From assembly GCF_001027925.1 (NCBI RefSeq), contig NZ_LECT01000044.1, positions 310,001 to 374,000 on the forward strand: DNA of 64,000 nucleotides. Direction: 5' to 3'. The position numbers and the translations under genes were made by a program. The stretch comes from Rhodopirellula islandica (GTDB taxonomy: Bacteria; Planctomycetota; Planctomycetia; Pirellulales; Pirellulaceae). Position 1 is the first letter of the stretch. The number at the start of each line of letters is the position of its first letter. Below the pieces are notes generated by a model. That model was not told the origin of the DNA. It ran no database searches and worked only from the letters and a program-made list of their open reading frames with translations. This document shows positions 44,251 through 53,570 of the stretch, one piece after another.

Positions 44251-46578
44251 TCAAGGGGAGGTTGTCCGCCGGTCGACGGCAACGATAACGGCGGGCAACA
44301 GCATGAGATTGGTCGCAGCAGAAGCGGCCAAGGTGGCGGCAATCAACATGCCAAAGGTCGCGGTGGGAATGAAAGGGCTGGTCATCAAAATCCCGAAGCC
44401 AACCACCAATGCCAATGTCGCCAGCAAGATTGGAGTCGCCACATCCGTCGCCGCCTCCGTGGCTGCGGTCGAGGGATCCAGCCCCGCCACTCGGCCGCGT
44501 TGGTAGCCGGCCAGAAAGTGAATGGAACCATCGATCGACAACCCGATGGAGACCGCACCAATCATGGCGGATCCCAAATCCAAGCCACCTCCCACCAATC
44601 CCATCAGAGCCAGGACGAACATGACCGGCAGCGTGTTGGTCAACAACGCAACGATTGCATATCGCACGCTTCCTGTCGCGATTCCGATCAGCAACCCCAC
44701 CAACGTCAAGGCGATCGCCAGTGCGTTCCACTGATCACGCAGCAGGCTGCTGACCAGTTGCGACATCAACACCGAGTAGCCCGTCACGAGTGAACGCTCG
44801 TCAAAGCCCTGAGCCGCCTGGGAGACCCGCTCTATCAGTTTGCGTTTGACTTCACCGGGCAGACCTTCTTCGCTGCGCAGCATGATCCGCAATTGACGTT
44901 GGCTGCCTTCCTGGGGCGGATCAAACGTCAGCAACGCGTCCGCGAAGGTTGGGATGGCGGTTCGCATTCCAGCCAGCCGGACCTCCGGCGTGACGAGCGA
45001 CAACAACGGACTCATTGCCGCAACCTCATCGGCATCCGCGAGCGACAAGACTTTGGTCAGGCCATGAGTTTGCCCCGTGACTGAATCGACCACTTCCAAT
45101 TCACGCAGCTCAGTTTCGAATTCCCGAACACGATTTGCGTACTCGGGGGTGATGGTGTCGGGAGCTGGCAGGACGACGTCCCACACGCCCGCCCCACCCA
45201 GTTGTTGTTCCACCCTCTCGTACGCCTGAACGATGCGACTGCTGTCACGAAAGTTGCTCAAAAAACTGGTTTCGGTTTTGAGTCGCGTTACCATGATGGT
45301 GCACAAGATCAAGGCGATGACAGAGGCCATCGACAAAAGCTTTCGATGACGCAAACTGGTCGAGACCAGGTGAACGAGGAATCGTTTTGATGGCGAGCGT
45401 CGATCATCCAGAGGCGTCTCATGTGACTGCTCGCGCTTCCCAGAAGGCAGGCTCATCAAAGCAGGGGTGAACCAGATCAAGGCGGCGACAATGGCTACGG
45501 CGGCCACGGCGGTCATCGCGCCAAACTGCTGCACCGGCCGAACGTCCGATTTCAGCAGCGATGCGAAACCAGCCGCGTCGGTGAGACACGTCCACAGGAT
45601 CGGAATGGCCAAGAAGGCAATGACTCGAACGGTCGATTCGCTTGAATTGGATGACACGTTCTCGCCCGCGCTGTCGCGAGACCGGACACCAAGGTGCATC
45701 ACCGCGGCCACCACAATGACCGCAATGATTGCGATCAAGATGGTCGAAACCAATGACATTTCCATCCCCAAAGCAACGATCGAGGCTCGGGTGCAGACCG
45801 TCGCCCAGGCGATCGCCATCGCGGCCAACAAAACGACTCGGTAGTCTCGCAGGGTCAGTAGCATGACCAGGCTGAGCAAACCGATTGTCCCCAGTGCCAG
45901 TCGGTTGCCATCCGCTTGAATCATGTCAAAGGCATCATCGAGCAACACCGGTTCGCCGACTAGAACCGGAGCCCGCTGGGAAGGGATTTGGTCGGCCAGC
46001 CGCTGCAAGTCCTTGATGGCTGACTCGGTGTGGCCCGGTTGAAGCATCGCGACGATGGCAGCGGTCTGCTCATCTCGGCCGTGCGTGTATCCCGCGAAAA
46101 GTTCTCGAAATGAATTCGCGACGGGGTCGTCTTCCGCGAGCATCTTCGACGGTGCTGGAGTGGCCTCCGGATTCGATGGGATGGATCCGCCCAGGAGTGA
46201 GAACTGGGGGCGGATGTAAGCAAATGCCTGGACCAATTTCGCGACGGAAAGAACCCCCCGTACGCCCTCGATCGATTCGGCCGACTGGGTCCATTTTTGG
46301 TTGCGTGCGACCCCCTCCGGTGTCATCAGCTCCGTGTCATCGTAGACCAGCATGACGACCAAATTGCCGCCGAAGGTTTGTTGCAGATGTTGGTACTGGT
46401 TCAGAGTGGGATCGGACGGCGAGAACATCGCGGCCAGAGAGCGATCCATGCCCAGGTCGGTCTGGTAAATCGCCAGCGGGATCGCCGACAGGCACCCCAT
46501 GCAGAACAGCCACCAACGCCCCACCCACAAGAATCGGGCGAGTCCGTGACGCGGGGCAGCGATCAACGAAGTTCTCAC
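44251..46578 (-). CDS. MMPL/RND family membrane transporter
   Basis: A 775-residue inner-membrane protein with the duplicated RND layout. There is a helix near 20-40, an extracytoplasmic domain of about 170 residues, and a bundle of five to six helices (about 215-400). A helix near 415, a second extracytoplasmic domain (about 440-600) and a final bundle of helices complete it. The second bundle contains AVSIGLSIDGSIHFLAGY, with the acidic residue typical of proton-driven MMPL/HAE3 pumps. Such proteins move lipids, hopanoids or other hydrophobic molecules across the envelope. Substrate unknown. The start overlaps the lspA stop as ATGA. Confidence 0.85.
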   Translation of the reverse strand: MRTSLIAAPRHGLARFLWVGRWWLFCMGCLSAIPLAIYQTDLGMDRSLAAMFSPSDPTLNQYQHLQQTFGGNLVVMLVYDDTELMTPEGVARNQKWTQSAESIEGVRGVLSVAKLVQAFAYIRPQFSLLGGSIPSNPEATPAPSKMLAEDDPVANSFRELFAGYTHGRDEQTAAIVAMLQPGHTESAIKDLQRLADQIPSQRAPVLVGEPVLLDDAFDMIQADGNRLALGTIGLLSLVMLLTLRDYRVVLLAAMAIAWATVCTRASIVALGMEMSLVSTILIAIIAVIVVAAVMHLGVRSRDSAGENVSSNSSESTVRVIAFLAIPILWTCLTDAAGFASLLKSDVRPVQQFGAMTAVAAVAIVAALIWFTPALMSLPSGKREQSHETPLDDRRSPSKRFLVHLVSTSLRHRKLLSMASVIALILCTIMVTRLKTETSFLSNFRDSSRIVQAYERVEQQLGGAGVWDVVLPAPDTITPEYANRVREFETELRELEVVDSVTGQTHGLTKVLSLADADEVAAMSPLLSLVTPEVRLAGMRTAIPTFADALLTFDPPQEGSQRQLRIMLRSEEGLPGEVKRKLIERVSQAAQGFDERSLVTGYSVLMSQLVSSLLRDQWNALAIALTLVGLLIGIATGSVRYAIVALLTNTLPVMFVLALMGLVGGGLDLGSAMIGAVSIGLSIDGSIHFLAGYQRGRVAGLDPSTAATEAATDVATPILLATLALVVGFGILMTSPFIPTATFGMLIAATLAASAATNLMLLPAVIVAVDRRTTSP

Positions 46579-47243
46579 GAGGCAGCCGGCTTCGCACCTT
46601 CGCTAGGGGCCGCAATGTCATCGTCGGGAGAGGCGGTGCCAGCAGGTTCGTTGTGCGGCGAAGGTGGGAAGAAAAAAGATTGAATCAACAACATGATTGC
46701 TCCGGTGACCAACAGGGAATCCGCAATGTTGAAGTTGGGCCATTTCCATTGCTCCGACGCTTGCCAGAGAATCCAATCGCGAACGCCGCTTTGCCACTGA
46801 TCGGGCAGTCCGGGTTCCCACCAGAATCCTAGGCGGTCGTAAAGGTTGCCGATGATCCCCCCGGTGATGCATCCCAAAGCGAATGTCAACCAACTCGATC
46901 GGGCTGCCTGGAAGAAGAACAGCCAGGCGACGATCGCCACGGCGGCGATCACTGAGATGGCTGCGAACATCAATCCCTGGCCGGCTCCCAAGCCGAAGAC
47001 CGCGCCAATGTTCACAGCGGTTTCGATTCCAAAGTAGCCTTCGATGATCCAGTGAACATCTTGGGTTCCGGGCAGGCCGCGCCAGCGGAAGATGACTTCT
47101 TTGCTCCACAGGTCCAGTGCCCCTCCGGCGACGGCCAGCCCGAAGAACAGTGCGTAGCGGCTGGCGGGGAAGGCCGCTGTTTGGGCAGCGGTGTTCGACG
47201 AATCGGATTCGTATCCGGAAAGATTCTCTTTGGCTGAATTCAT
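46575..47243 (-). CDS. lspA: Lipoprotein signal peptidase (signal peptidase II)
   Basis: A 222-residue, four-helix aspartic protease that removes signal peptides from prolipoproteins in the inner membrane. Diagnostic parts are DLWSKEVIF in helix 1, NIGAVFGLG, GGIIGNLYDRL with the first conserved Asp, and WPNFNIADSLLVTG with the second catalytic Asp. It has about 25 extra residues at the N-terminus, an inserted loop (WWEPGLPDQWQSGVRDWI), and an acidic C-terminal tail of about 30 residues, which makes it longer than the usual 160-170. It heads an operon with the MMPL transporter and HAD phosphatase. Confidence 0.93.
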   Translation of the reverse strand: MNSAKENLSGYESDSSNTAAQTAAFPASRYALFFGLAVAGGALDLWSKEVIFRWRGLPGTQDVHWIIEGYFGIETAVNIGAVFGLGAGQGLMFAAISVIAAVAIVAWLFFFQAARSSWLTFALGCITGGIIGNLYDRLGFWWEPGLPDQWQSGVRDWILWQASEQWKWPNFNIADSLLVTGAIMLLIQSFFFPPSPHNEPAGTASPDDDIAAPSEGAKPAAS

Positions 47244-47445
47244 TCGGGCGGGCCAAATGGAGGAACGCCAGGCTCGGTCGCCTGTTCGTGGTGCTTCAAT
47301 CAGCCAGCACCGTAGATTGCTGCGGCAGAAATTCCCAGATGACTATTCGAGAAGATCCGGCAAACGTTCCAGAATGTGGGTCCCAAATTTGAATTGGGGT
47401 CCCAGGGCCTGCGGTTGCAAAAACGCAGACGGGCTCAGGCCGAGG

Positions 47446-47880
47446 TCACTGGTAGCTTGCGACCCAATTCCGCAGTTCCGACTCCGAGCGATACCCAACT
47501 TCGTCAGCCAGGACTTCGCCATTTCGGACCAAGAACATTCGGGGGATGCCCTGAATACCAAATTTCGCAGCGACTTCTGGACGCTCGTCCACATCAACGG
47601 TGACGACGTGAACGTCCTTTGGCAGAGTCGATGCGAGGGAAGCGATTTCTTTGTCGACCTGTCGACATGGACCACACCAGGGGGCACCAAACTTGACCAA
47701 GACCAGGCTTTCGTTGTCCGCTGAGCCGACGACTTGCTGGATCGCATCCGCAGGAATATTCGCTGGTGGGACCGAGTTGCTCGGTCCATTGCAACCGATG
47801 AAAAACAGCGAGACCAGGCCGATGAATGCCGCTGTGATCGAAGTCACGGCGAGTGATGCGGGGCGAGAAATGGACGGCAT
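47446..47880 (-). CDS. Thioredoxin-fold lipoprotein
   Basis: A 144-residue exported thioredoxin. The ATG at 47880 gives a signal with a lipobox (SLFFIGC), so the mature protein should be a lipoprotein facing the periplasm. The thioredoxin domain (about 45-144) has the active site APWCGPCRQVDKEIASL and the cis-proline in GIQGIPRMFLV. WCGPC is the reducing thioredoxin form, not the DsbA form, so a role in keeping periplasmic thiols reduced or in peroxide defence is likely. It lies 200 bp upstream of lspA on the same strand. Confidence 0.87.
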   Translation of the reverse strand: MPSISRPASLAVTSITAAFIGLVSLFFIGCNGPSNSVPPANIPADAIQQVVGSADNESLVLVKFGAPWCGPCRQVDKEIASLASTLPKDVHVVTVDVDERPEVAAKFGIQGIPRMFLVRNGEVLADEVGYRSESELRNWVASYQ

Positions 47881-48071
47881 GATCAGACTCCGCGAACAGC
47901 ATGGCCGGGGTGGCCGAAAGGAAGGCGGCCGCCAAATTGGACGGCCGAGGGAAAGGCAAGGCAGGGAAAAGGAAACAACCGATTGTACTCCCATAAGAGC
48001 AATGACTGTTTCCGAGATTTCCCCGCATCGGATTCCGTTTGCATTCTGTCCGCTTTTCAGCAGAGATGCTT

Positions 48072-48974
48072 TTACGAGTGGAAGTTGTAGGCTTCGTTGT
48101 ACGGATCAAAATCGGCGTCCGTCAGCCCGACGTTGACCTTCAAGTTGAGGTAGTTGTACTCCTCAATCACCTCGCCACGTTCACCGCCGGCCTTCGGCCA
48201 ATCGTGGGCAATGTAGCGAATGGGCATGTTCAGCTCATCGTCCATGAATACCTCGGCGGTATGGAATTCCGCGTCCGGGCGACGGGTCGGCTGAGTCAAA
48301 CGCAGCAAAGTGCACTGACGATTTTGAAAGCGAGCCCCATTGCGCAACTCTGCGTGTACATCTTCGAACTGAAGAGCCTTCTCGCCTCGTTCGATCAATT
48401 TCAAAATCATGTTCTCGACACCGATCTCGGTCATCGGATATCGCTGGCCACGCATGGCAAGCATCCCGGTTGGCGGAATCGAGACGGTTGGCAAAAAGCG
48501 GCCTTTGAAGCCACCTTCGTGAGCGACAATGTTGCCGTTGTTTTGATTCTCGACGTAAATGACTTCGCGACCTTTCACCGAGGTAGGTTTCGCAAATGCC
48601 AAATAAACGCTGAATGGTTGCACCAAACGACCGTTCGCCTCTTTGCGATTGCGAACCTTGATGGTCATGAATTCGTGTTCGCCGATGGTGTCACCGATGC
48701 GTTCCCGTTTGACCAGAACGGCCGTGTAATCATTGACTTCCGTTTTGGAACGTGTCAGCGATTGACGAGCCATTTCCAAGCCACGAACCAAAGCGGCTTT
48801 CGCGGAACTGACGGGGGTGGCCGGTGAAGCCTTCTGTGCGGACAAGGCGGCGTTGGCGACCCGGTGGACGGGTTTGGTCCACTGAGGATCTTGTCCGAAG
48901 AGGTTCGATTGAGAGAGTCCACCAGCCAGCAATCCGCCGGCGAGTCCCAAGAATTGACGACGAGGGGTATTCAT
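48072..48974 (-). CDS. Exported DUF1571 protein
   Basis: A 300-residue protein of DUF1571, an exported family common in planctomycetes. The N-terminus is MNTPRRQFLGLAGGLLAGGL, with adjacent arginines before the hydrophobic core, resembling a twin-arginine export signal. The body is beta-rich: VNDYTAVLVKRERIGD, FSVYLAFAKPTSVKGREVIY, TLLRLTQPTRR, and it ends EEYNYLNLKVNVGLTDADFD. The pattern resembles lipoprotein-carrier-like sheets (LolA/LolB-type fold) described for related domains, but function is unassigned. Transcribed alone. Confidence 0.8.
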   Translation of the reverse strand: MNTPRRQFLGLAGGLLAGGLSQSNLFGQDPQWTKPVHRVANAALSAQKASPATPVSSAKAALVRGLEMARQSLTRSKTEVNDYTAVLVKRERIGDTIGEHEFMTIKVRNRKEANGRLVQPFSVYLAFAKPTSVKGREVIYVENQNNGNIVAHEGGFKGRFLPTVSIPPTGMLAMRGQRYPMTEIGVENMILKLIERGEKALQFEDVHAELRNGARFQNRQCTLLRLTQPTRRPDAEFHTAEVFMDDELNMPIRYIAHDWPKAGGERGEVIEEYNYLNLKVNVGLTDADFDPYNEAYNFHS

Positions 48975-49280
48975 CTCAGCTTCCTTGCTGGGTGTGGGTC
49001 AGGCATTGAGTGGGAGAAACGCCACGGGAAGGCGGTCCATGTGTCTGCGTCAAGCAAGATCGACCGACTGAGTGTGCATCAGCCAATTCTGTGGTCGACT
49101 CAACTACAACCCGAACAATCCGAGTAACCATCCGGAGGAATTTGCGATCCAGGCAGCGGAAAACCAAGCTGGAACGGGGCCGACAATAGCAAAATGTCAG
49201 CGTGAGGACCAATCCAATCGTGAAAAGACGTCACGAAAAGTTCATGGCGGTGGCGATTGCGGTGAAATCGCTCAGATGAC
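48975..49280. other. Gene-free stretch of about 300 bp
   Basis: Between the DUF1571 gene and a small minus-strand gene. It should hold the DUF1571 promoter. I saw no terminator hairpin, RNA gene or repeat, and the short open frames have no ribosome site or family resemblance. Confidence 0.4.
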
Positions 49281-49517
49281 TCAACGCGATTCTTTTAAAC
49301 CACGCAGGACGGAGCTTTTCGTTTGAAACGCAGACAATCGTGTTTCCATTTCTGAAAGATCCGTGTCAATCCAATCGCCCAAGGCGGTGTGGACCGATTC
49401 AGCGTCGAACAGGGCGGTGATTCGTCCCCAGTCGAGGCACTGGATTTTATGCCGTGGTGAGCCGGTATCAGACGGCACCCATTCAGACGGATTCGGTGTT
49501 GGCGATGAAGTTGACAT
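49281..49517 (-). CDS. Small hypothetical protein
   Basis: A possible 78-residue soluble protein starting MSTSSPTPNPSEWVPSD at the ATG of 49517, with a weak GGGGAAA tract upstream. It has a Ser/Pro-rich start, then IQCLDWGRITALFDAESVHT, and a helical Asp/Glu/Arg-rich end. Codon third positions look like neighbouring genes, which favours coding. No family was recognised, and a longer frame in the same register has non-protein-like sequence upstream. Confidence 0.4.
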   Translation of the reverse strand: MSTSSPTPNPSEWVPSDTGSPRHKIQCLDWGRITALFDAESVHTALGDWIDTDLSEMETRLSAFQTKSSVLRGLKESR

Positions 49518-49849
49518 GGTTGTTTCCCCAGGACCATTCCAGATGGCTTCACCCAGGTCTAGGTTCGGCAAAATCGGGGCCGAAGAATCAATGTGGTTTA
49601 TCGAAAACCTACGTTGAACGCGATTGAAACACGTGGGAATTACGTGAAAGGAAGAGAAAACAGGAGTTTGAGGCACAGCCTTTCTACGGATCGGACCCGT
49701 TGCAGGTCGCCGAAATTCACCCGGAAAGTGGGATTTTCGGTTTTTTTGCGCCCGTTTGCCAAGACGCGACTGCCTGGAACGAAGAACACGATGATGCGGC
49801 ACTGACTCCGCCCCGAAATCCCACGAAATGTTTTCTCAGGAGAACAACG
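49518..49849. other. Intergenic region between small gene and secreted coiled-coil gene
   Basis: About 330 bp. The last bases hold a clear ribosome site for the following gene (CAGGAG at 49837-49842). An open frame on the plus strand runs through much of it into that gene, but its sequence does not look like protein. A run of T near 49740 (ggttttttt) may mark the end of an upstream transcript. Nothing else was identified. Confidence 0.4.
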
Positions 49850-50683
49850 ATGCTCAAAAAACTAGTGCTGGCAGGAACCGCTGCCACTTTGTTGTCCGGT
49901 TTGTCCATTGCCACGCCAGTTGGCAGCTACGCTCGTTGCGGGTGGTCTTACCTGACCAATTCCGCCAGCGACGCGGTTCCATTGGAATGGGAGCTCAATC
50001 GCGCCCGCCAATTGATCGTGGATTTGAAACCCGAGATTCAACAAAATGCTCGCCGAATCGCTCAGGAAAAAACCGAAGTGGTTCGATTGCAACGTGAGTT
50101 GTCCACGACGGACGAGAAGCTGGCGAAAGCGAAAACGGACATCGAACGGCTGACGAACGATTTGCGTGACGAAAGCTCGATTTATTCTTACGGGGGAGTC
50201 ACTTACACGTCGGCCCAAGTGAAATCAGATTTGGGCAATCGCTTCAAACGATTCCAAACTCGCCAGCAAACCTCGGAAAAGATCCGGCAGATGCTCTCCG
50301 CTCGCGAAGCTTCGCTGGCCGCTGCTTCCGAGCGAATGGACGCCATGCTGGACGCCAAACGCCAGTTGGAAGTCGAAGTGGAGAACCTGCAGGCTCGCTT
50401 GGGTGCCCTGCGTGTGGCGCAAACCAGCACGCAACTGCATCTCGACGACAGTGCATTGTCGGACACGCGACGCTTGCTGGACGACATTGCCACGCGAATC
50501 GACGTCGAAGAGGAAACGATGAAGGTCGATGTCGAGTATTTCGGCGAGATCAACTTGGATGAGCCCTCGGACGAGAACCTGCTCGATGATGTCACCTCCT
50601 ACATGCAAAAGCTGGATGGTGGCGACAATCAGGCCTACGTTTCGATTCAGTTGGATGAAGAAAACAGCGATTCATCGCTGTGA
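49850..50683 (+). CDS. Secreted coiled-coil protein
   Basis: A 277-residue protein. The ATG at 49850 is fixed by AGGAG seven bases upstream and by the signal peptide it opens (KKLVLAGTAATLLSGLSIAT). The rest is almost wholly helical with heptad patterning: LNRARQLIVDLKPEIQQNAR, then LQRELSTTDEKLAKAKTDIE, and ARLGALRVAQ. A short glycine/tyrosine break sits near 107-116 (YSYGGVTY). The C-terminus is very acidic (QLDEENSDSSL). No enzyme motif was seen. It could be a periplasmic structural or tethering protein. The Ser/Thr kinase gene follows after 73 bp. Confidence 0.7.
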   Translation: MLKKLVLAGTAATLLSGLSIATPVGSYARCGWSYLTNSASDAVPLEWELNRARQLIVDLKPEIQQNARRIAQEKTEVVRLQRELSTTDEKLAKAKTDIERLTNDLRDESSIYSYGGVTYTSAQVKSDLGNRFKRFQTRQQTSEKIRQMLSAREASLAAASERMDAMLDAKRQLEVEVENLQARLGALRVAQTSTQLHLDDSALSDTRRLLDDIATRIDVEEETMKVDVEYFGEINLDEPSDENLLDDVTSYMQKLDGGDNQAYVSIQLDEENSDSSL

Positions 50684-50756
50684 TCCGTCTGGCACGGGGA
50701 GCATCGGGCTCCCCGTGTGACCGTCCGAGTGAACCTGACGGAACGTTCTCGTCTAG

Positions 50757-52832
50757 ATGAAAAGGCATGCGATGAGTGCTTTGGCCGATACAATGGAACT
50801 TCCCGCAGACTACTCGAATCCTTTGGCAACATCTCGCCCGATGAAATTCACCCACTCCCCCAACGATCTGGTCCTGGACCGATACACGATTCGTCGTGGC
50901 ATCGGCGTGGGGGGATTTGGTGAGGTGTATTTCGCGGTCAGCCAAGCGGGCAAGGAAGTCGCGCTCAAACGAATTCAAAGAAACCTCGAGGTGGAGCTGC
51001 GAGGTGTTTCGCACTGCTTGAACCTCAAGCATCTGAATTTGGTCTCGCTTCACGATGTGTGTCGCGACGCCGATGACCAAGCTTGGGTCGTGATGGAATA
51101 CGTCGCGGGGCCCAACCTGCGAGAGGTGATGGATGAGGCAGCGAAGTCCGCCGAATCGGATTCTCGCAACGTGCTGCCCAGCGGTTTGTTTGAATCGCAA
51201 GTCCGGCACTGGTTTGCCGGTGCGTCCGCCGGGGTGGCTCATTTGCACTCGGCCGGTTTGGTTCACCGTGATATCAAACCTGGCAACCTTTTTGACGACA
51301 ATGGCATTGTCAAAGTCGGAGACTACGGGCTCAGCAAGTTCATTTCCGCGTCCCATCGCAGTGGGCACACCGAGAGCATTGGAACGTTCCATTACATGGC
51401 CCCCGAGATTGGTCGGGGACAGTATGGACGCGAGATCGATTTGTATGCACTCGGTGTGATCTTGTTCGAGATGCTGACGGGCGAACTGCCGTTTGATGGT
51501 GAGACCCCGCAAGAGATCATCGTCAAACATTTGACCGACTCACCGGACTTGTCCCGGGTCCCCAACCCGTATCGAAATGTGATTCATCGATGCTTGCAAA
51601 AGGATCCCAGCAAACGTCCACGTGACGTCGCGGAGATGCTTTCGTTGGCTTCGATGCCTTCGGACCAAACGCCAGTTTTGGCGGAAGTGGTGACTTCGGA
51701 ATCGAAGCCATTCGACAGCGATTCCTCCCGTTTCCAGTCGAAGAAACGTCGACACGCCGATCCTGTGATTGCCGCCGGATTGGCGTCGCCACACGCTGGC
51801 GGTGCGTCGATGGTTCTGAATTCATCGGCAGGGGAAGAACCGATCGCTCGAGCTGTTCGCAACAGTTTTTCAGATGCACGAGCGTGGTGGCGAGCGTTGG
51901 AAACGTCCCCCGGCATCAAATTGGTCTTGGCTGTTTCTGCGGTCGCGATTTTGTTGATCAACACGCATTGGTTGCTACCGGTGCTGTCGATGGTGGGATT
52001 TTTCTATGTTCCTTATTACGTGATTCGTCATGTCGTGTTGCAGCTGTCGGATCCCACGTCCTATTCGCCAACGTCAACGGATTCGCAAGGCCTGCGGCAG
52101 GGCGGCCCCCATGCTCACGCCGTTGCGAATGTTCGCCCAGCGGTCAAACCGACCATGACAAAAGCTCAAGTTCGATCGTTGTTGAGAACCAGCTTGTCGG
52201 ACCGAACTCGGTTGTCACGGTCGGCCGAATGGGCCACGTCGGGAATGACCTCCATGATTGTGGCGGGGGTCCTGTTGTTGCTCAGTTCCGTGATCGGGAT
52301 GCGCAGCACCCCGTTCACGCCAATGGCTTTGGCACCTTATGTGTGGATGGCCCTGGTGATTTGGCTGGGAGCATTCGGATTGCTAGGGATTGGAAAGTTC
52401 TGGGAAGGCAGCGACGGAGAAGGCTTGGTCCGCCGCCTGGTGTCCTCGTCCTGGGGAGCCTGTTTGGGTTTGCTCGCGTTCGTGCTCGGTCATTTTTTGA
52501 TGGTCCCGATGGATGAAGGTTTGGGACGAGACATTGATGCGACCGCGCTTCCCGTTTCGTTCTACTTGGAATCAGGCGTCCCCAAAGCGGCCGCCATGAT
52601 GGGGCACTTCGCGTTGCTGTTTGCTTTGCTTCGAATGTGGAAACCTGTCGACCCCCTGCGTCGCGTTCGGTTGAGCCTGTGGGCGGTCACCGTCGCGGTG
52701 GTGGGTGAATGGGTTGTGCACCAAATCGTTCCCGTCCCTCAACCCGCGGGCATGTTGATTGCCGGCGGCGTGATCGTGATGACTCAATTGTCAGCTCCTT
52801 GGGTGAAAGCCGATGCAATCTCAACCGTCTGA
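50757..52832 (+). CDS. Ser/Thr protein kinase with polytopic membrane domain
   Basis: A 691-residue protein (ATG 50757; ATG 50772 is an alternative with better ribosome spacing). The kinase (about 40-290) has GVGGFGEVY, ALKRI lysine, HRDIKPGN, APE as MAPEIG, and DYG in place of DFG, a substitution tolerated in some active kinases. A basic linker follows. Membrane helices lie near 385-420, 495-515, 530-550, 570-590, 610-630 and 640-685. There is no PASTA, TPR or other extracytoplasmic sensor, so the signal may be sensed in the membrane. Its stop lies inside the next gene, which overlaps by 20 bases. Confidence 0.85.
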   Translation: MKRHAMSALADTMELPADYSNPLATSRPMKFTHSPNDLVLDRYTIRRGIGVGGFGEVYFAVSQAGKEVALKRIQRNLEVELRGVSHCLNLKHLNLVSLHDVCRDADDQAWVVMEYVAGPNLREVMDEAAKSAESDSRNVLPSGLFESQVRHWFAGASAGVAHLHSAGLVHRDIKPGNLFDDNGIVKVGDYGLSKFISASHRSGHTESIGTFHYMAPEIGRGQYGREIDLYALGVILFEMLTGELPFDGETPQEIIVKHLTDSPDLSRVPNPYRNVIHRCLQKDPSKRPRDVAEMLSLASMPSDQTPVLAEVVTSESKPFDSDSSRFQSKKRRHADPVIAAGLASPHAGGASMVLNSSAGEEPIARAVRNSFSDARAWWRALETSPGIKLVLAVSAVAILLINTHWLLPVLSMVGFFYVPYYVIRHVVLQLSDPTSYSPTSTDSQGLRQGGPHAHAVANVRPAVKPTMTKAQVRSLLRTSLSDRTRLSRSAEWATSGMTSMIVAGVLLLLSSVIGMRSTPFTPMALAPYVWMALVIWLGAFGLLGIGKFWEGSDGEGLVRRLVSSSWGACLGLLAFVLGHFLMVPMDEGLGRDIDATALPVSFYLESGVPKAAAMMGHFALLFALLRMWKPVDPLRRVRLSLWAVTVAVVGEWVVHQIVPVPQPAGMLIAGGVIVMTQLSAPWVKADAISTV

Positions 52833-53481
52833 ATACCGATGGTTGCCGATCGCGGCAGCCATGTTCTTCCTGAGCGGTCTGCCAGGCTGGAATTCCTCGA
52901 CCACCTGTCACTGCTTTGCCGACGATGAAATCAAAGTCGAGCTGGAACAGGACAAGAATGACGCGGCTGAACTCAGCGTCGCGCCGCTGTCGCATTTGAT
53001 CTATCCCTCTGACCGCCCCGGATGGATCGATGAGCCGTCCAAGAATGATGGAGACGAATACAGCGTGGTGGTGACGTCGGGACCGAGTGATTCCGTGGAA
53101 GAAGCCGACGAGTTGCTCGTCGTTTACGCTCGCGGGGCCGTCCAAAGTTACGTTGACGCGTTGATGTCCCAACACGATTGGGCGACCGCGCCCGAGATGA
53201 TTCCGCTGGACGTTGATTGGATTCGCGACGAATTGGTGGTGCGCCGCTACGAAGGCAGTGTCCAAGTGGGCGATGAGACGAAGTACGAGAAAGCGATCCT
53301 GATTCGGATTGAGCCAGACGACAAAAAGGTCGTTGAAATGGCCATTGCCGATCGGCAGCTGCGGGAACGTTTGACCGCAACCGGAATCGTGATCCTGGGT
53401 GGTTTCACGTTGCTGGTCGGAGGATCGATCGTGCTAGGTGGGTTGGCTTCTCGTCAGCAGAGAACCACTTCGATCGTTTGA
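52813..53481 (+). CDS. Exported, C-terminally anchored hypothetical protein
   Basis: A 222-residue protein. The N-terminus (WLPIAAAMFFLSGLPGWNSS) is a signal peptide. The middle is acidic (DDEIKVELEQDKNDAAEL) then beta-rich (LLVVYARGAVQSYVDALMSQ, and DELVVRRYEGSVQVGDETKY). One C-terminal helix (TGIVILGGFTLLVGGSIVLGG) ends in a short basic tail. So the body should face outside with a membrane anchor. It overlaps the polytopic kinase by 20 bases, so it may be that kinase's extracytoplasmic partner; this is inference. No family recognised. Confidence 0.65.
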   Translation: MQSQPSEYRWLPIAAAMFFLSGLPGWNSSTTCHCFADDEIKVELEQDKNDAAELSVAPLSHLIYPSDRPGWIDEPSKNDGDEYSVVVTSGPSDSVEEADELLVVYARGAVQSYVDALMSQHDWATAPEMIPLDVDWIRDELVVRRYEGSVQVGDETKYEKAILIRIEPDDKKVVEMAIADRQLRERLTATGIVILGGFTLLVGGSIVLGGLASRQQRTTSIV

Positions 53482-53570
53482 TTCGGAATGACGTGAGTCA
53501 TTCGTGTTGTCGCTTGATCAGTGCGTTTGCAGTTGGCACGCAAGGATTGGATTGGGTGACCGTCAGTCGC

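Noticed and set aside
47380-47410. Repeated GGGTCCCA/GGGGTCCCA words as a terminator after the thioredoxin gene
   Set aside because: The arms pair poorly and no T-run follows on the minus strand.
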